Origin: Bacillus sp. 103mf | Lineage (GTDB): Bacteria; Bacillota; Bacilli; Bacillales; Bacillaceae_G | Assembly: GCF_900116295.1 (NCBI RefSeq) | Contig: NZ_FPAF01000001.1 | Span: 62,001-126,000, forward strand | DNA length: 64,000 nucleotides | Reading direction: 5' to 3' | Part shown: positions 41,599-50,769 of the stretch, one piece after another | Position numbering within the stretch: position 1 is the stretch's first letter | How the letters are laid out: every line of letters begins with the position of its first letter | Program-made: the position numbers and the translations under genes | The notes under the pieces: generated by a model | What the model was told of the DNA's origin: nothing | The model's input: only the letters and a program-made list of their open reading frames with translations | Database searches by the model: none

Positions 41599-42927
41599 AT
41601 GATGAAGAATAAATATAGATATTTTATCATTTTTATGATTGTTCTTATGACGATTATTAACTATATCGATCGAGGCGCCATGTCTTACGCACAAGCTGCC
41701 ATTATTAAAGAATTCAACTTGAATCCAGTAAGCTGGGGAGCAATTCTTGGCTACTTTGGATATGGGTACATATTTGGCGCTTTATTTGGCGGAGCGCTTG
41801 CAGATAAAAAGGGACCGAAATTTATGTGGATCCTAGCAGGTACAAGCTGGTCAATCTTTGAAATTGGAACGATTTTTGCTGGGCAATTGGGCGCTGCACT
41901 ATTTGGCGGTTCAGCATTAGCTGGCTTTGCTGTGTTTCGTGTATTGTTCGGTTTTGCAGAAGGTCCTACACTTTCAACGATGAATCGTACCATGGCAAAC
42001 TGGGTATCACCAAAGGAAAAAGGATTTGCGGTCGCACTTGGATTAATTGGAACACCCGTCGGTGCTCTCATTACCGCACCAATTGTTGTTGGTCTTCTCT
42101 CTGTTACAAACTGGAAGGTCACATTCATTATTTTAGGCGTTGTCGGGTTACTATGGGTATTTGTATGGGCGAAAGTGTTTACGGATTTACCAGAAGATCA
42201 TCCGAACGTATCAAAAGAAGAATTAGAAGAAATTCGAAGTACAGATGGCTTGCTTGATGGGGAAAGTCAATTAGAAAATAAAGAACAAACCCAGATCCCT
42301 TGGTATCATTTTTTCAAAAACCCTTCCTTAGTCATGAATGCCATTGGATATTTTGCGTTTTTATATGTGAATATTTTACTACTTACGTGGACACCAAAAT
42401 ATCTACAAGATGAATTTGGATTTTCATTAGCTTCGCTTGGGTTTTTAGGAATGACCCCATGGATTGGTGCGATATTCACAGGACTGCTTGGCGGGAAAAT
42501 TTCTGATAAAATACGAGAAAAAACAGGGAATTTGCGCCTAGCAAGATCTTGGTTTACCGTTGCATCTTTATTTTGCACTGCTGTTTGTTTTATGCTGATT
42601 CCGACTGTAAAAAGTCCTGCAATGGTACTAACTTTAATGTGTATTGGGAATGCATTCAATTACTTACCTAACTCAATTTACTGGACGGTTGTATTAGATA
42701 CAGAGCCCAATAAGGCAGGTACATTTGGAGGTGTTACGCATTTCATTGCCAATCTTGCGACAATCCTTGCACCGACCTTAACAGGAAGCCTTGTTGCAAA
42801 ATATGGATATCAAGCCATGTTCCTTGCTGCCGCAATTGCAGTCGTTATTGGTATGCTGGCCATGGTATTTGTGAAACCAGGAAAACAGCAATCTTCGTCT
42901 CAAGGTGCTGAAAGTTTAAAAGCATAA
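41599..42927 (+). CDS. ACS-family MFS transporter (hexuronate/sugar acid type)
   Basis: A 442-residue symporter of 12 helices. TIINYIDRGAMSYAQAAI in helix 1, GYGYIFGALFGGALADKKGPK in the helix 2-3 loop, FGFAEGPTLSTMNRTMANW in helix 4 and WTPKYLQDEFGFS define the anion:cation symporter family (glucarate, galactonate, hexuronate carriers). GGGGG lies 4-7 bases before the ATG-ATG start. No sugar-acid catabolic gene is adjacent. A terminator follows. Confidence 0.85.
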   Translation: MMKNKYRYFIIFMIVLMTIINYIDRGAMSYAQAAIIKEFNLNPVSWGAILGYFGYGYIFGALFGGALADKKGPKFMWILAGTSWSIFEIGTIFAGQLGAALFGGSALAGFAVFRVLFGFAEGPTLSTMNRTMANWVSPKEKGFAVALGLIGTPVGALITAPIVVGLLSVTNWKVTFIILGVVGLLWVFVWAKVFTDLPEDHPNVSKEELEEIRSTDGLLDGESQLENKEQTQIPWYHFFKNPSLVMNAIGYFAFLYVNILLLTWTPKYLQDEFGFSLASLGFLGMTPWIGAIFTGLLGGKISDKIREKTGNLRLARSWFTVASLFCTAVCFMLIPTVKSPAMVLTLMCIGNAFNYLPNSIYWTVVLDTEPNKAGTFGGVTHFIANLATILAPTLTGSLVAKYGYQAMFLAAAIAVVIGMLAMVFVKPGKQQSSSQGAESLKA

Positions 42928-42991
42928 TAAAGCAGTTCTTCTAATAGTAACGGGTTCGGATTTGAAATACAAAATTAAAAATGACCATTCA

Positions 42992-43018
42992 AAAATAGGT
43001 GCAATTAGCACCTATTTT
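42992..43018 (+). terminator. Terminator of the ACS transporter gene
   Basis: AAAATAGGTGC pairs exactly with GCACCTATTTT around a 5-base loop. Confidence 0.8.
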
Positions 43019-43067
43019 GCATTTATTTAGCAATTAAATTAATACTTTTGATAATATCAGTTTATCA

Positions 43068-43712
43068 CTAATTTGTCCTAACGGTTTCTTGGAGTTTTTC
43101 CATTACTCTTGATAAAGCTAAAATTGAATTTGTTGTTTCGAGTTCTCCAACATTTAAGGAATGATTTGCATTTTGAATTACATCAACTTTTAAATTCGCT
43201 TTACTTAATTGGTCAATTTGATTTGCATTGTAATAATGATCTTTATCCCCGATAACGAAAAGACCTTGATGATGACTATTCAAGATTGAGTCAAAGATTG
43301 AATCAAAATTTATTAGAGGAGTAAATAAAATCATTTTTGACTTTAGGAATTCTTCTCTCTTCATTAGGTCATTCGCGATTGGTATTGTTCCGAGTGATTT
43401 TCCTAAAAAAATAGAATTGTTATATTGTCCATTTTTTAAAACATCTAAAATCACAGGATTAATATCATCCATCATTATTTTTGTTATCTTTTCAATATTG
43501 TTTTTCGTTGGTTGCTCATTATAGGAGTAATGGATATGGACAATATCAATTTTATTTTGGAGCATTGCCATTGTCGCGTAATAAAACAATGGTTTATCGT
43601 AATTGTAACCTGAACCTGAAAACATAAAGCAAATCGTTTTGAAACCCCTTTCTATATGTGTATAACGAATCGTCTTGTCGTTTGTTTGTATCTCCTTTTT
43701 ATTTCCTTTCAT
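43068..43712 (-). CDS. Small alpha/beta hydrolase
   Basis: A hydrolase of about 214 residues. The nucleophile elbow is GKSLG in IFLGKSLGTIP (near 103); the His is in NANHSLN near 190 and the Asp in GDKDHYY near 157. The oxyanion part FMFSGSGYNYDKP is short, as in dienelactone-hydrolase-like or YqiA-type members. GGAGG precedes a pair of ATGs; the second (43712) has the better 8-base spacing. It is single. The substrate is unknown. Confidence 0.75.
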   Translation of the reverse strand: MKGNKKEIQTNDKTIRYTHIERGFKTICFMFSGSGYNYDKPLFYYATMAMLQNKIDIVHIHYSYNEQPTKNNIEKITKIMMDDINPVILDVLKNGQYNNSIFLGKSLGTIPIANDLMKREEFLKSKMILFTPLINFDSIFDSILNSHHQGLFVIGDKDHYYNANQIDQLSKANLKVDVIQNANHSLNVGELETTNSILALSRVMEKLQETVRTN

Positions 43713-43875
43713 CATTTTCCCCTCCAAAACTTTTATAATATTACAATATAAATTACCAATTGTTTTTATTTCATTTATGTCAAAGACCTTTTTATCAATT
43801 CAAACATTTTAAAGTTGAGAAAAATATTTTCATCTCTAACTCTACAATCCATGTCCTCAAAAGTTACTAATTAAC

Positions 43876-44718
43876 CTATATCTTCATGTAACATTCCCTG
43901 TTTGGATTGTAGACTTGTAGCCATCTATCAGCTTCACTAACCATCCATTTTCCAAATTCATTTAAAAATAATAATAGTACTTTTGTATCTATTATAGGTG
44001 TTATTGCATATTCAAGTGCTTTTCTCATATCATGTTCCTTTTCAGGGAAATATTTCAAAAACAATTTATAAGCAGGATATAAATCTCTTGTATATGTGTT
44101 TTCTTTCGTTATAACAAGTGCAAGTCCAGCTCTTACTATAATTTTCATAATCCACTTGCAACAATCTTTAATATCCTCTATGTCACAATTATTTTGAAGG
44201 TCATCACAAGCATTTTTAATTTGAGCTTCTAAGTGAATAAGATGGTCATTTGCTAAAGCTTCGTTAGCTTTATATTTTGGTAATTGAGGTATAAAATCCT
44301 CCCCAAATACACATATTCCATTGGTTTTAAGTATAAAACTCATTATAGAAAAAGATGAAGAATTTAGAATATCTTCTATGGAATAGAAGCTTAGTTCAAT
44401 ACCATCTACACAATCATATTTTTGATTTAACCTGTGTTCTATTTTTTTCACCCAATTTAACTGTATTTCAGTAGGGCGTTGCTTTGTAACCGCTATTGTA
44501 TCTAAATCAGCCACACCTTCAATGCCTATCCCTTTTGGAATTGATCCTCTTATATATACACTATGTAAATCATCTTTGAGATAGGTAGAATAAGCATGAA
44601 TCACATCATGTATTACAGGTAAAAAAATAGGATTGATTTTCTTCTTATCCGACTGGTTGATAATATGCCCCTCTTTATCTACCATACATAGACTTCCGAT
44701 ATCTTGAATAACAGTCAT
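43876..44718 (-). CDS. Nucleotidyltransferase-domain protein
   Basis: A 280-residue protein of the polymerase beta/aminoglycoside nucleotidyltransferase superfamily. The motif RGSIPKGIGIEGVADLDTIA (about 59-78) carries GS and the D-x-D metal ligands, and a helical C-terminal domain (about 150-275) follows, as in ANT(9)/AadA-like or DUF4111-type enzymes. It may adenylylate a drug or a small molecule. No ATG ambiguity. It stands alone between an alpha/beta hydrolase and repeats. Confidence 0.72.
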   Translation of the reverse strand: MTVIQDIGSLCMVDKEGHIINQSDKKKINPIFLPVIHDVIHAYSTYLKDDLHSVYIRGSIPKGIGIEGVADLDTIAVTKQRPTEIQLNWVKKIEHRLNQKYDCVDGIELSFYSIEDILNSSSFSIMSFILKTNGICVFGEDFIPQLPKYKANEALANDHLIHLEAQIKNACDDLQNNCDIEDIKDCCKWIMKIIVRAGLALVITKENTYTRDLYPAYKLFLKYFPEKEHDMRKALEYAITPIIDTKVLLLFLNEFGKWMVSEADRWLQVYNPNRECYMKI

Positions 44719-44955
44719 TCTATCGCCCCTATTACTATTTTAAAAATGTATTTGTATTTCTTTATTATATTCAACCCAATTTTGATCACTAAAAAGCATG
44801 ATTACCACCGATATATTTCTTCCCCCCATTATAAGTTAGTTTTATCCGCCCAAATTCAGAATTCGCGATTATAAAAAAAGGGAACTACTCAGCTATACCT
44901 TTTAGAAATTTAGAAAAGGGTATGGTTCTAGTGAAGATGTGTCCCTCTATTACTT
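44719..44955. other. Intergenic stretch with one hairpin
   Basis: TATACCTTTT and AAAAGGGTAT (44896-44928) can pair; otherwise there is nothing before the repeat at 44956. Frames crossing the repeat are not considered coding. Confidence 0.3.
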
Positions 44956-45225
44956 ATAAAGTGAAGCTTCCATCAGTGACGCTTTTCTCACTGATGGAAA
45001 GCCCGTCCAATCAGGCCTTTACTGGCAGTTATCCCCCACCTATCTTCTTAAGAAAAGCGGAAGCGGCTCGCTTAGAATCTCAGGACGTTGGAGCACCCGG
45101 CAAAGAGGCGCTTTTTTCCTCGTCCGAGGGGGCGAAACGACCGGAGATTCTAGCCGCTAGAGCTGGACAACGTTCCTCTCTGCATCTTGAGGTGGGGGTC
45201 TTACTGCTCGTTAATGCGGGATAAA
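44956..45225 (+). repeat. Long bcr1 variant with internal insert (copy 2)
   Basis: bcr1 ends (ATAAAGTGAAGCTTCCATCA ... TTAATGCGGGATAAA) enclose an extra 115-120 bases that begin CTTAAGAAAAGCGGAAGCGG and end GCTAGAGCTGGACAACG. The insert is homologous to that at 4608 and has long pairable GAATCT/AGATTC and AGCGGCT/AGCCGCT arms. Confidence 0.75.
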
Positions 45226-45233
45226 TTCATTTT

Positions 45234-45403
45234 TTGGTATATAGACTGCTGTCATGCAAACAAGGGCAGGAGCCTGCTCTTATTGTCTACTTTTGTTTTC
45301 AAACCTTGCACGTGGTAGGAAAAGGCCCTGACCGCTCCTATGCATCTCCACTCCCTCTCGCCCACTAAAAAAAATGCTTTTCTGCCTTTTTTTATAAAGT
45401 AGT
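45234..45403 (+). repeat. About 200-base dispersed repeat (copy 2, diverged)
   Basis: It shares CTTTTGTTTTCAAACCTTGC, GTGGTAGGAAAAGGCCCTGA, CCGCTCCTATGCAT and CTCTCGCCCACTAAAAA with copies at 30960 and 52605, but the ends are diverged. It directly follows the long bcr1 variant. The rest up to 45525 holds nothing recognised. Confidence 0.6.
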
Positions 45404-45525
45404 TGAGTAATTACAAAAAAGAGAAGATAACTTTCGTCACCTTCCCATTTCCATACAGTGTAAATATTTATACTAATCTAGAAACTACTAAACTACTGTT
45501 CATTTAAAATCATTGACATCTAAAC

Positions 45526-48249
45526 TTAGTTAGAAACCTTAGACTCTTCTAATTTCTCACGAAGAACCATTTGTAAGATACCGCCGTGACGGTAGTAGTC
45601 GATTTCTACTTCGCTGTCGAAACGTGCTACAACTTCAAATTGTTTTTTGTTTCCTTCTGAGTCAGTCGCAACTACTTTTACAAGGTCGCGTGGTTTTACT
45701 GTTTTATCAACTTGAATTTCAAATGATTCTTGACCAGTAAGACCTAATGTTTCTGCACTTTCGCCATCTTTAAATTGCAGTGGTAATACACCCATTAATA
45801 CAAGGTTACTGCGGTGGATACGCTCGAAGCTTTCTGCGATAACTGCTTTAATGCCTAATAGGTTTGTACCTTTTGCAGCCCAGTCACGTGAGCTTCCCAT
45901 ACCGTAGTCTTTACCAGCGATAACAAGAAGACCTGTACCGTCTTGTTTGTATTTCATTGCTGCATCATAGATAGATGTCACTTCGCCTGTTGGCCAGTAC
46001 GTTGTGAATCCACCTTCTGTGCCAGGTGCGATTTGGTTTTTAATGCGGATGTTCGCAAATGTACCACGCATCATAACTTCATGGTTACCACGGCGAGAAC
46101 CGTAAGAGTTGAAGTCAACTGGCTGTACGCCATTTTCTAATAAGTAACGGCCTGCTGGTGTATTTTTACCAATAGATCCTGCTGGTGAAATATGATCTGT
46201 TGTTACAGAATCACCAAATTTACCAACTACGCGCAGTCCTGAAAGTGTTTCTACTTCACCTGGCTCTTTAGATAATCCTTCAAAGAACGGTGGGTTTTGG
46301 ATATATGTTGAGTCATTATCCCAAGTATATAACGCTTCGTTTGAAGTTTGGATTTCATTCCAACGTTCATTGCTGTTAAATACTTGTGCATACTCTTTCT
46401 TAAATAGTTCAGATGTTACTACGTTCTGTACTACTTCTTCGATTTCTGCCGCTGTTGGCCAGATGTCGTTAAAGTAAATTGGGTTGCCGTTTGCATCGTT
46501 ACCGATTGCATCATTTTTCAAGTCGATATCTACTGTACCAGCAAGTGCGTATGCAACTACAAGCGGTGGTGATGCTAAGTAGTTTGCTTTTACAAGCGGA
46601 TGAATACGACCTTCAAAGTTACGGTTACCAGATAATACTGATGTTACTAATAAGTCATTTGCAGCAATTGATTCTTCTAATTCTAGTGCTAATGGACCAG
46701 AGTTACCGATACAAGTTGTACAACCATAACCTACTGTTTGGAAACCTAATTGATCTAAATAAGTTGTTAATCCAGACTTATCTAGGTATTCAGTAACAAC
46801 TTTAGATCCTGGTGCTAATGATGTTTTTACATAACCAGGTACCTTCAGGCCTTTTTCAATTGCTTTTTTCGCAACTAAACCTGCACCAATTAATACATAT
46901 GGGTTAGATGTATTTGTACAGCTTGTAATCGCAGCAATTGCAATTGCACCTGTTTTCATCGTTACTTCTTCATCTTGTAATACTACTTTCACTTCTTTAT
47001 CAAATTCTTGTTCTGTGAAGCCAAACCCTTGGTTACCAACTGGTGCCACAACAGCTTTACGGAAATCATCTCTCATGTTAGAAAGAGGAATTAAGTCTTG
47101 TGGACGTTTCGGACCAGAAAGGTTAGACTCGATTGTATTTAAATCAATTTCAACAAGATCTGTATAAATTGGATCTTGACTATCCGCTGTATAGAATAAG
47201 CCGTTTGCTTTACAATATTCTTCAACGATGCGAATTTGTTCTTCGCTTCTTCCTGTTAAACGTAAGTAATCTAATGAAATATCATCGATTGGGAAGAATC
47301 CACAAGTTGCGCCGTACTCTGGTGCCATGTTAGAAATTGTTGCACGGTCAGCTAATGGCATGCTTTGTAAACCGCTACCGAAGAATTCAACAAATTTTCC
47401 AACTACGCCTTTTTGACGTAATACTTGTGTTACTTTTAATGCAACGTCTGTTGCTGTTGTACCACTTGGAAGTGTACCCGTTAATTTCACACCGATTACT
47501 TCTGGTACTGGGAAGTATGAAGGCTGTCCAAGCATTCCAGCTTCTGCCTCAATACCGCCAACGCCCCATCCAAGAACACCGATACCGTTAATCATCGTTG
47601 TATGAGAATCCGTTCCTACTAATGAATCTGGGTATGCAACAAGTTCACCTTCAGCATTTTTCACTGCATGAACAACTGGTGCTAAATATTCAAGGTTTAC
47701 TTGGTGAACGATACCTGTTGCTGGTGGAACTGCACGGTAGTTATCAAATGATTTTTGTGCCCAGCTTAAGAATTTATAACGTTCTTCATTACGTTTAAAC
47801 TCTAAGTCCATGTTAAATTGAAGCGCATCTGCTGTACCTGCTCTATCAACCTGTACAGAGTGGTCAATAACAAGATCAACTGTAATTTCTGGATTGATTT
47901 TATCAGGATCTCCGCCCATATCTGCCATTGCTTTACGAAGAGAAGCTAAGTCAACAACAGCTGGAACTCCTGTGAAGTCTTGTAAAATAACGCGAGATGG
48001 TTTAAACGGTACATCGATATCTTGAATATCTTTCGTTCCCCACTTCGCTAAATTTTCAACATGTTCTTCTTTAATAACGCGGCCATCAACTTGACGAAGT
48101 ACTGATTCAAGTAATACTTTAATTGAATAAGGTAACTTAGAAACATTACCTACCCCTGCATTTTCAAGCGCTTTCAAATTATAATAATGATACGTGTTTC
48201 CATCTACTTCAAATGTTGCGCGAGCGTGAAATGGATTGTGTTTTACCAT
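45526..48249 (-). CDS. acnA: Aconitate hydratase A
   Basis: A 907-residue citrate-cycle aconitase converting citrate to isocitrate; in Bacillus (CitB) it also binds RNA when iron is low. The [4Fe-4S] ligands lie in [12 protein letters not shown] (Cys about 444) and [12 protein letters not shown] (two Cys, about 510-513). The swivel domain contains [10 protein letters not shown] near 780. The frame runs on to 48315, but GGGGGG lies 9 bases before the ATG at 48249, giving the usual start [10 protein letters not shown]. It is divergent from sspO, as in B. subtilis. AT-rich dyads upstream (for example 48363-48393) may be regulator sites of the CcpC type. Confidence 0.97.
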   Translation of the reverse strand: MVKHNPFHARATFEVDGNTYHYYNLKALENAGVGNVSKLPYSIKVLLESVLRQVDGRVIKEEHVENLAKWGTKDIQDIDVPFKPSRVILQDFTGVPAVVDLASLRKAMADMGGDPDKINPEITVDLVIDHSVQVDRAGTADALQFNMDLEFKRNEERYKFLSWAQKSFDNYRAVPPATGIVHQVNLEYLAPVVHAVKNAEGELVAYPDSLVGTDSHTTMINGIGVLGWGVGGIEAEAGMLGQPSYFPVPEVIGVKLTGTLPSGTTATDVALKVTQVLRQKGVVGKFVEFFGSGLQSMPLADRATISNMAPEYGATCGFFPIDDISLDYLRLTGRSEEQIRIVEEYCKANGLFYTADSQDPIYTDLVEIDLNTIESNLSGPKRPQDLIPLSNMRDDFRKAVVAPVGNQGFGFTEQEFDKEVKVVLQDEEVTMKTGAIAIAAITSCTNTSNPYVLIGAGLVAKKAIEKGLKVPGYVKTSLAPGSKVVTEYLDKSGLTTYLDQLGFQTVGYGCTTCIGNSGPLALELEESIAANDLLVTSVLSGNRNFEGRIHPLVKANYLASPPLVVAYALAGTVDIDLKNDAIGNDANGNPIYFNDIWPTAAEIEEVVQNVVTSELFKKEYAQVFNSNERWNEIQTSNEALYTWDNDSTYIQNPPFFEGLSKEPGEVETLSGLRVVGKFGDSVTTDHISPAGSIGKNTPAGRYLLENGVQPVDFNSYGSRRGNHEVMMRGTFANIRIKNQIAPGTEGGFTTYWPTGEVTSIYDAAMKYKQDGTGLLVIAGKDYGMGSSRDWAAKGTNLLGIKAVIAESFERIHRSNLVLMGVLPLQFKDGESAETLGLTGQESFEIQVDKTVKPRDLVKVVATDSEGNKKQFEVVARFDSEVEIDYYRHGGILQMVLREKLEESKVSN

Positions 48250-48362
48250 TATGGTTACCCCCCTGTTAAACGTGACTAAAATTGTCTGAATATAAAATGT
48301 AGACAAATTTTTCAATACCTTACGATAATATATTATTACAACTTAATGGATAAGTAAATAAT

Positions 48363-48393
48363 AAGAAACTTATAGTTTCCCATAAGTTTTCTT
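48363..48393. promoter_or_regulatory. Dyad in the acnA-sspO intergenic region
   Basis: AAGAAACTTAT and ATAAGTTTTCTT are near-perfect inverse copies. CcpC, the usual citB repressor, binds ATAA-type dyads, so this is a candidate site, without proof. Confidence 0.3.
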
Positions 48394-48531
48394 TATACCT
48401 TCGTTGTTGTATAATAATTTTCTCGTTAACAGATACTATTCCTGTAAAGTGAAACTTCTTTTTAAAAGATATTTTACTTTATAAATAAGTGGAACAATTC
48501 AAGTTCTTATAGCCAATTAGGGGGAATAGTA

Positions 48532-48681
48532 ATGGGAAAACGTAAAGCAAATCATGTCATTCCTGGAATGAATGCCGCCTCTGCACAAGGACAAGGTACA
48601 GGATACAATGAGGAATTTTCGAATGAGCCATTAACACCTGCACAACGCCAAAACAATAAAAAACGTAAAAAGAATCAATAA
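48532..48681 (+). CDS. sspO: Small acid-soluble spore protein O
   Basis: A 49-residue spore core protein (SspO/CotK). The conserved run is [20 protein letters not shown], with YNEEF in the middle and [10 protein letters not shown] at the end. In B. subtilis sspO lies next to citB and is made in the forespore under sigma G; the same order is seen here. TTAGGGGG precedes the ATG. The terminator follows within 5 bases. Confidence 0.93.
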   Translation: MGKRKANHVIPGMNAASAQGQGTGYNEEFSNEPLTPAQRQNNKKRKKNQ

Positions 48682-48684
48682 TTC

Positions 48685-48719
48685 AAAATCCCAAAAGATA
48701 ATCTTTTGGGATTTTTTAA
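48685..48719. terminator. Terminator shared by sspO and the deacetylase
   Basis: AAAATCCCAAAAGAT pairs with ATCTTTTGGGATTTT and is followed by TTT. It overlaps the last codons of the convergent deacetylase gene. Confidence 0.85.
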
Positions 48720-49441
48720 TGCTTGTACTTTAATAACTCTGATACTTTCACAAATCGATATCCTTGTTTTTGTAACGCTGGCAAAATTTCTTTTAATGCT
48801 TCAACAGTTTGGCTTCTATCGGTTCCGCCATCATGCAGTAAAACAATATCACCACTTCTTGCATTGTTTAGAACATGCTTTACAATTTTATCTTTTCCAG
48901 GATTAGACCAATCCTTTGGGTCTTGATGCCAAGACCATAATACGATTTGATATCCTGCTTCTGTCGCTGTTTTAAACACCGATTCATTAATATAACCACC
49001 AGGCGGACGGAAAAGGAGTGGTTTCTCTACCCACTTTTCCAAATATTTTTTTCCCTCTAGAATATCATTTTCAAGCTTTTGGCCTGTTGCACTGCGTGCA
49101 TACAAATGGTTCATTGTATGATTCCCAATTTCATGACCATCTTTTAATACTTGTTCGATTAAATATGGATTACGCTGAATTCTGAAGCCAATCATAAAGA
49201 AGGTTGCTTCAGCGTGGTATTCGCGTAATGTTTTTAAAATTTGCGGTGTATATGTAGGATCCGGACCATCATCGAAAGTAATTGCTATTATTTTTTCATT
49301 CGTTGGTACTTCCCATGTTACATAGCCAGTTGGCTCTAACTCTTTTCTCATTAACATTTTTGCATCAACTTTTTCAATTCCCATCAAGCTTAACACTATG
49401 ATTAGACAACTGATTATAATGCGGTTCGTTTTTTTAATCAT
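48716..49441 (-). CDS. Polysaccharide deacetylase (peptidoglycan/chitooligosaccharide type)
   Basis: A 241-residue exported carbohydrate esterase family 4 enzyme. After a signal or anchor (about 6-26), the five NodB motifs are clear: TFDDGPD (about 55-61), HTMNH (metal ligands, about 107-111), RPPGG (about 144), WSWHQDPKDW and IVLLHDGG (about 205). All catalytic residues are present, so it is an active GlcNAc or MurNAc deacetylase. It belongs to the many B. cereus group paralogues acting on peptidoglycan. It is convergent with sspO. Confidence 0.9.
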   Translation of the reverse strand: MIKKTNRIIISCLIIVLSLMGIEKVDAKMLMRKELEPTGYVTWEVPTNEKIIAITFDDGPDPTYTPQILKTLREYHAEATFFMIGFRIQRNPYLIEQVLKDGHEIGNHTMNHLYARSATGQKLENDILEGKKYLEKWVEKPLLFRPPGGYINESVFKTATEAGYQIVLWSWHQDPKDWSNPGKDKIVKHVLNNARSGDIVLLHDGGTDRSQTVEALKEILPALQKQGYRFVKVSELLKYKH

Positions 49442-49490
49442 TATTATCCCTTTTTATGTGAAAAGGCTGCTGAGGACACTCAACAACCTA

Positions 49491-49754
49491 TTAATCACGT
49501 GCTTCCTCCACATTTTGCATAATATGTTGCAACTCTTGCTCATATTGCTGTAATTGCGTTCGCTGCGTTTCAGAAGCGACTTCTAATGCATTTTGGATTT
49601 GTTCATATGCTTCTTGCACTTCTTGACGTAAATGTTTTAAGTCCTGGGCATAATTTGGATCGTTTTTCACAATGTTTTGATATAAATTTTCTGCATCTTC
49701 CGTTCCTTGCTGCGCAGCTTGAAATGCTTGTTGTTTATCCTTGTGGTACGGCAT
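49491..49754 (-). CDS. Small coiled-coil protein, unknown
   Basis: An 87-residue, Gln/Glu-rich, wholly helical protein (EVQEAYEQIQNALEVASETQ; heptad-like). AAAGGGG stands 7 bases before the ATG at 49754, preferred over an ATG two codons earlier. No family is named. Its position among spore genes suggests a spore-associated role, but that is only context. Confidence 0.65.
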   Translation of the reverse strand: MPYHKDKQQAFQAAQQGTEDAENLYQNIVKNDPNYAQDLKHLRQEVQEAYEQIQNALEVASETQRTQLQQYEQELQHIMQNVEEARD

Positions 49755-49962
49755 AATCATTCCCCTTTCTGTCTTTACTCTCCATTATCTTTTACCTTTT
49801 TCTCAAAAAACATTCTCGTATAAATTTATGAAGTTCTCTCATCCTAATATAAAGCGAAACTTTAAGCTGAAGTGCTCTTTCTCAGCTGATTCGTTTCGCT
49901 AATCAAGCTCTACCGTTTATCCAATTCATCACTGGAGCTTAATAAAAAGAGGGGTATTATAA

Positions 49963-50109
49963 ATGGAAAAAAACAACAGCAAATCCATTCGTAAAAATTC
50001 ACCGCAAGGACAAGTTTCTGGAGGACAACCAGAACCATTAAGCGGATCACACAAAGTAAAAAACCGTAAGCATTCACGCCAAAAAAACCATGCTCACCAC
50101 GACATGTAA
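49963..50109 (+). CDS. sspP: Small acid-soluble spore protein P
   Basis: A 48-residue spore protein (SspP/CotL): [20 protein letters not shown], then [18 protein letters not shown]; the QPEPLSGS and VKNR.H.RQK blocks are those of B. subtilis SspP. GAGGGG is 8 bases before the ATG. In B. subtilis sspO and sspP form one operon; here a deacetylase gene and another small gene on the other strand separate them. A strong terminator follows. Confidence 0.9.
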   Translation: MEKNNSKSIRKNSPQGQVSGGQPEPLSGSHKVKNRKHSRQKNHAHHDM

Positions 50110-50110
50110 A

Positions 50111-50142
50111 AAATAGACAGTGCATGTGCACTGTCTATTTAT
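50111..50142 (+). terminator. Terminator of sspP
   Basis: AAATAGACAGTGCA pairs exactly with TGCACTGTCTATTT. Confidence 0.85.
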
Positions 50143-50257
50143 CATATATTTATATTATCTCCTCTTCTTTTTTAAGCACATTTCCTCTTTCCTTTTCACC
50201 TCTATTTTCAAAGTGAATATCGTATTATGAATGAACTTTTACGGAGGTTTTCTTACA

Positions 50258-50641
50258 ATGGGCAAGAAAAAGAAAAAAGACTGCCTTTTTCATGTTGATG
50301 GCTTTGAAGAATGGATGAATCAATTTTGCTCCGATTTATACGCAAACTCCCCCTCTCCAAACGATATTCACGTTGACCTTTTTGAAACAGAACAAGAATA
50401 TATTTTAGAAGCTGATATCCCGAACGTAGTTGAGCAAAATATTCTTATTAAAAAGATGGAGACAGGCCTACAAATTAGTGTATCTAGTAATAATTCTGCA
50501 TTGCAGCATATGATTTTCTTACCAGCCAATATTATATATAAAAAAATGTTAGCCTATCTTGAAAATGGCCTTCTTGCCATTCACATTTCTAAAACAGAAG
50601 CAGCGCAATTAACAGAACGAACCGTTCTCCTTACAAAATAA
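50258..50641 (+). CDS. Hsp20/alpha-crystallin-like protein (CotP/CotM-like)
   Basis: A 127-residue protein with an alpha-crystallin-type beta-sandwich (about 35-120: DIHVDLFETEQEYILEADIP, then ILIKKMETGLQISVS, LAYLENGLLAIHIS). The N-terminus is a lysine tract (MGKKKKKD). In Bacillus such small Hsp20 relatives are spore coat proteins (CotM, CotP) or chaperones. GGAGG lies 10 bases before the ATG at 50258; the longer frame from 50231 starts before that site. It sits beside spore genes. Confidence 0.78.
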   Translation: MGKKKKKDCLFHVDGFEEWMNQFCSDLYANSPSPNDIHVDLFETEQEYILEADIPNVVEQNILIKKMETGLQISVSSNNSALQHMIFLPANIIYKKMLAYLENGLLAIHISKTEAAQLTERTVLLTK

Positions 50642-50704
50642 TCGTATACAAATTTTCCAAGTAATATAAGAAATACCCTTTCTTTAACTAAAATAATGTA
50701 TACG

Positions 50705-50743
50705 AAAAAAAGGTGGCTGACTACATTCATCCACCTTTTTCTT
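50705..50743. terminator. Bidirectional terminator
   Basis: AAAAAAAGGTGG and CCACCTTTTT flank a 14-base loop between convergent genes. Confidence 0.8.
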
Positions 50744-50769
50744 TCAAAACCTTATTCCTACATGTAAAC

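Noticed and set aside
41464-41694. 76-codon minus-strand frame
   Set aside because: It overlaps the ACS transporter start in antisense and has no ribosome site or recognised motif.
45943-47798. Several open frames on the plus strand
   Set aside because: They are antisense to aconitase, lack ribosome sites and follow from its codon bias.
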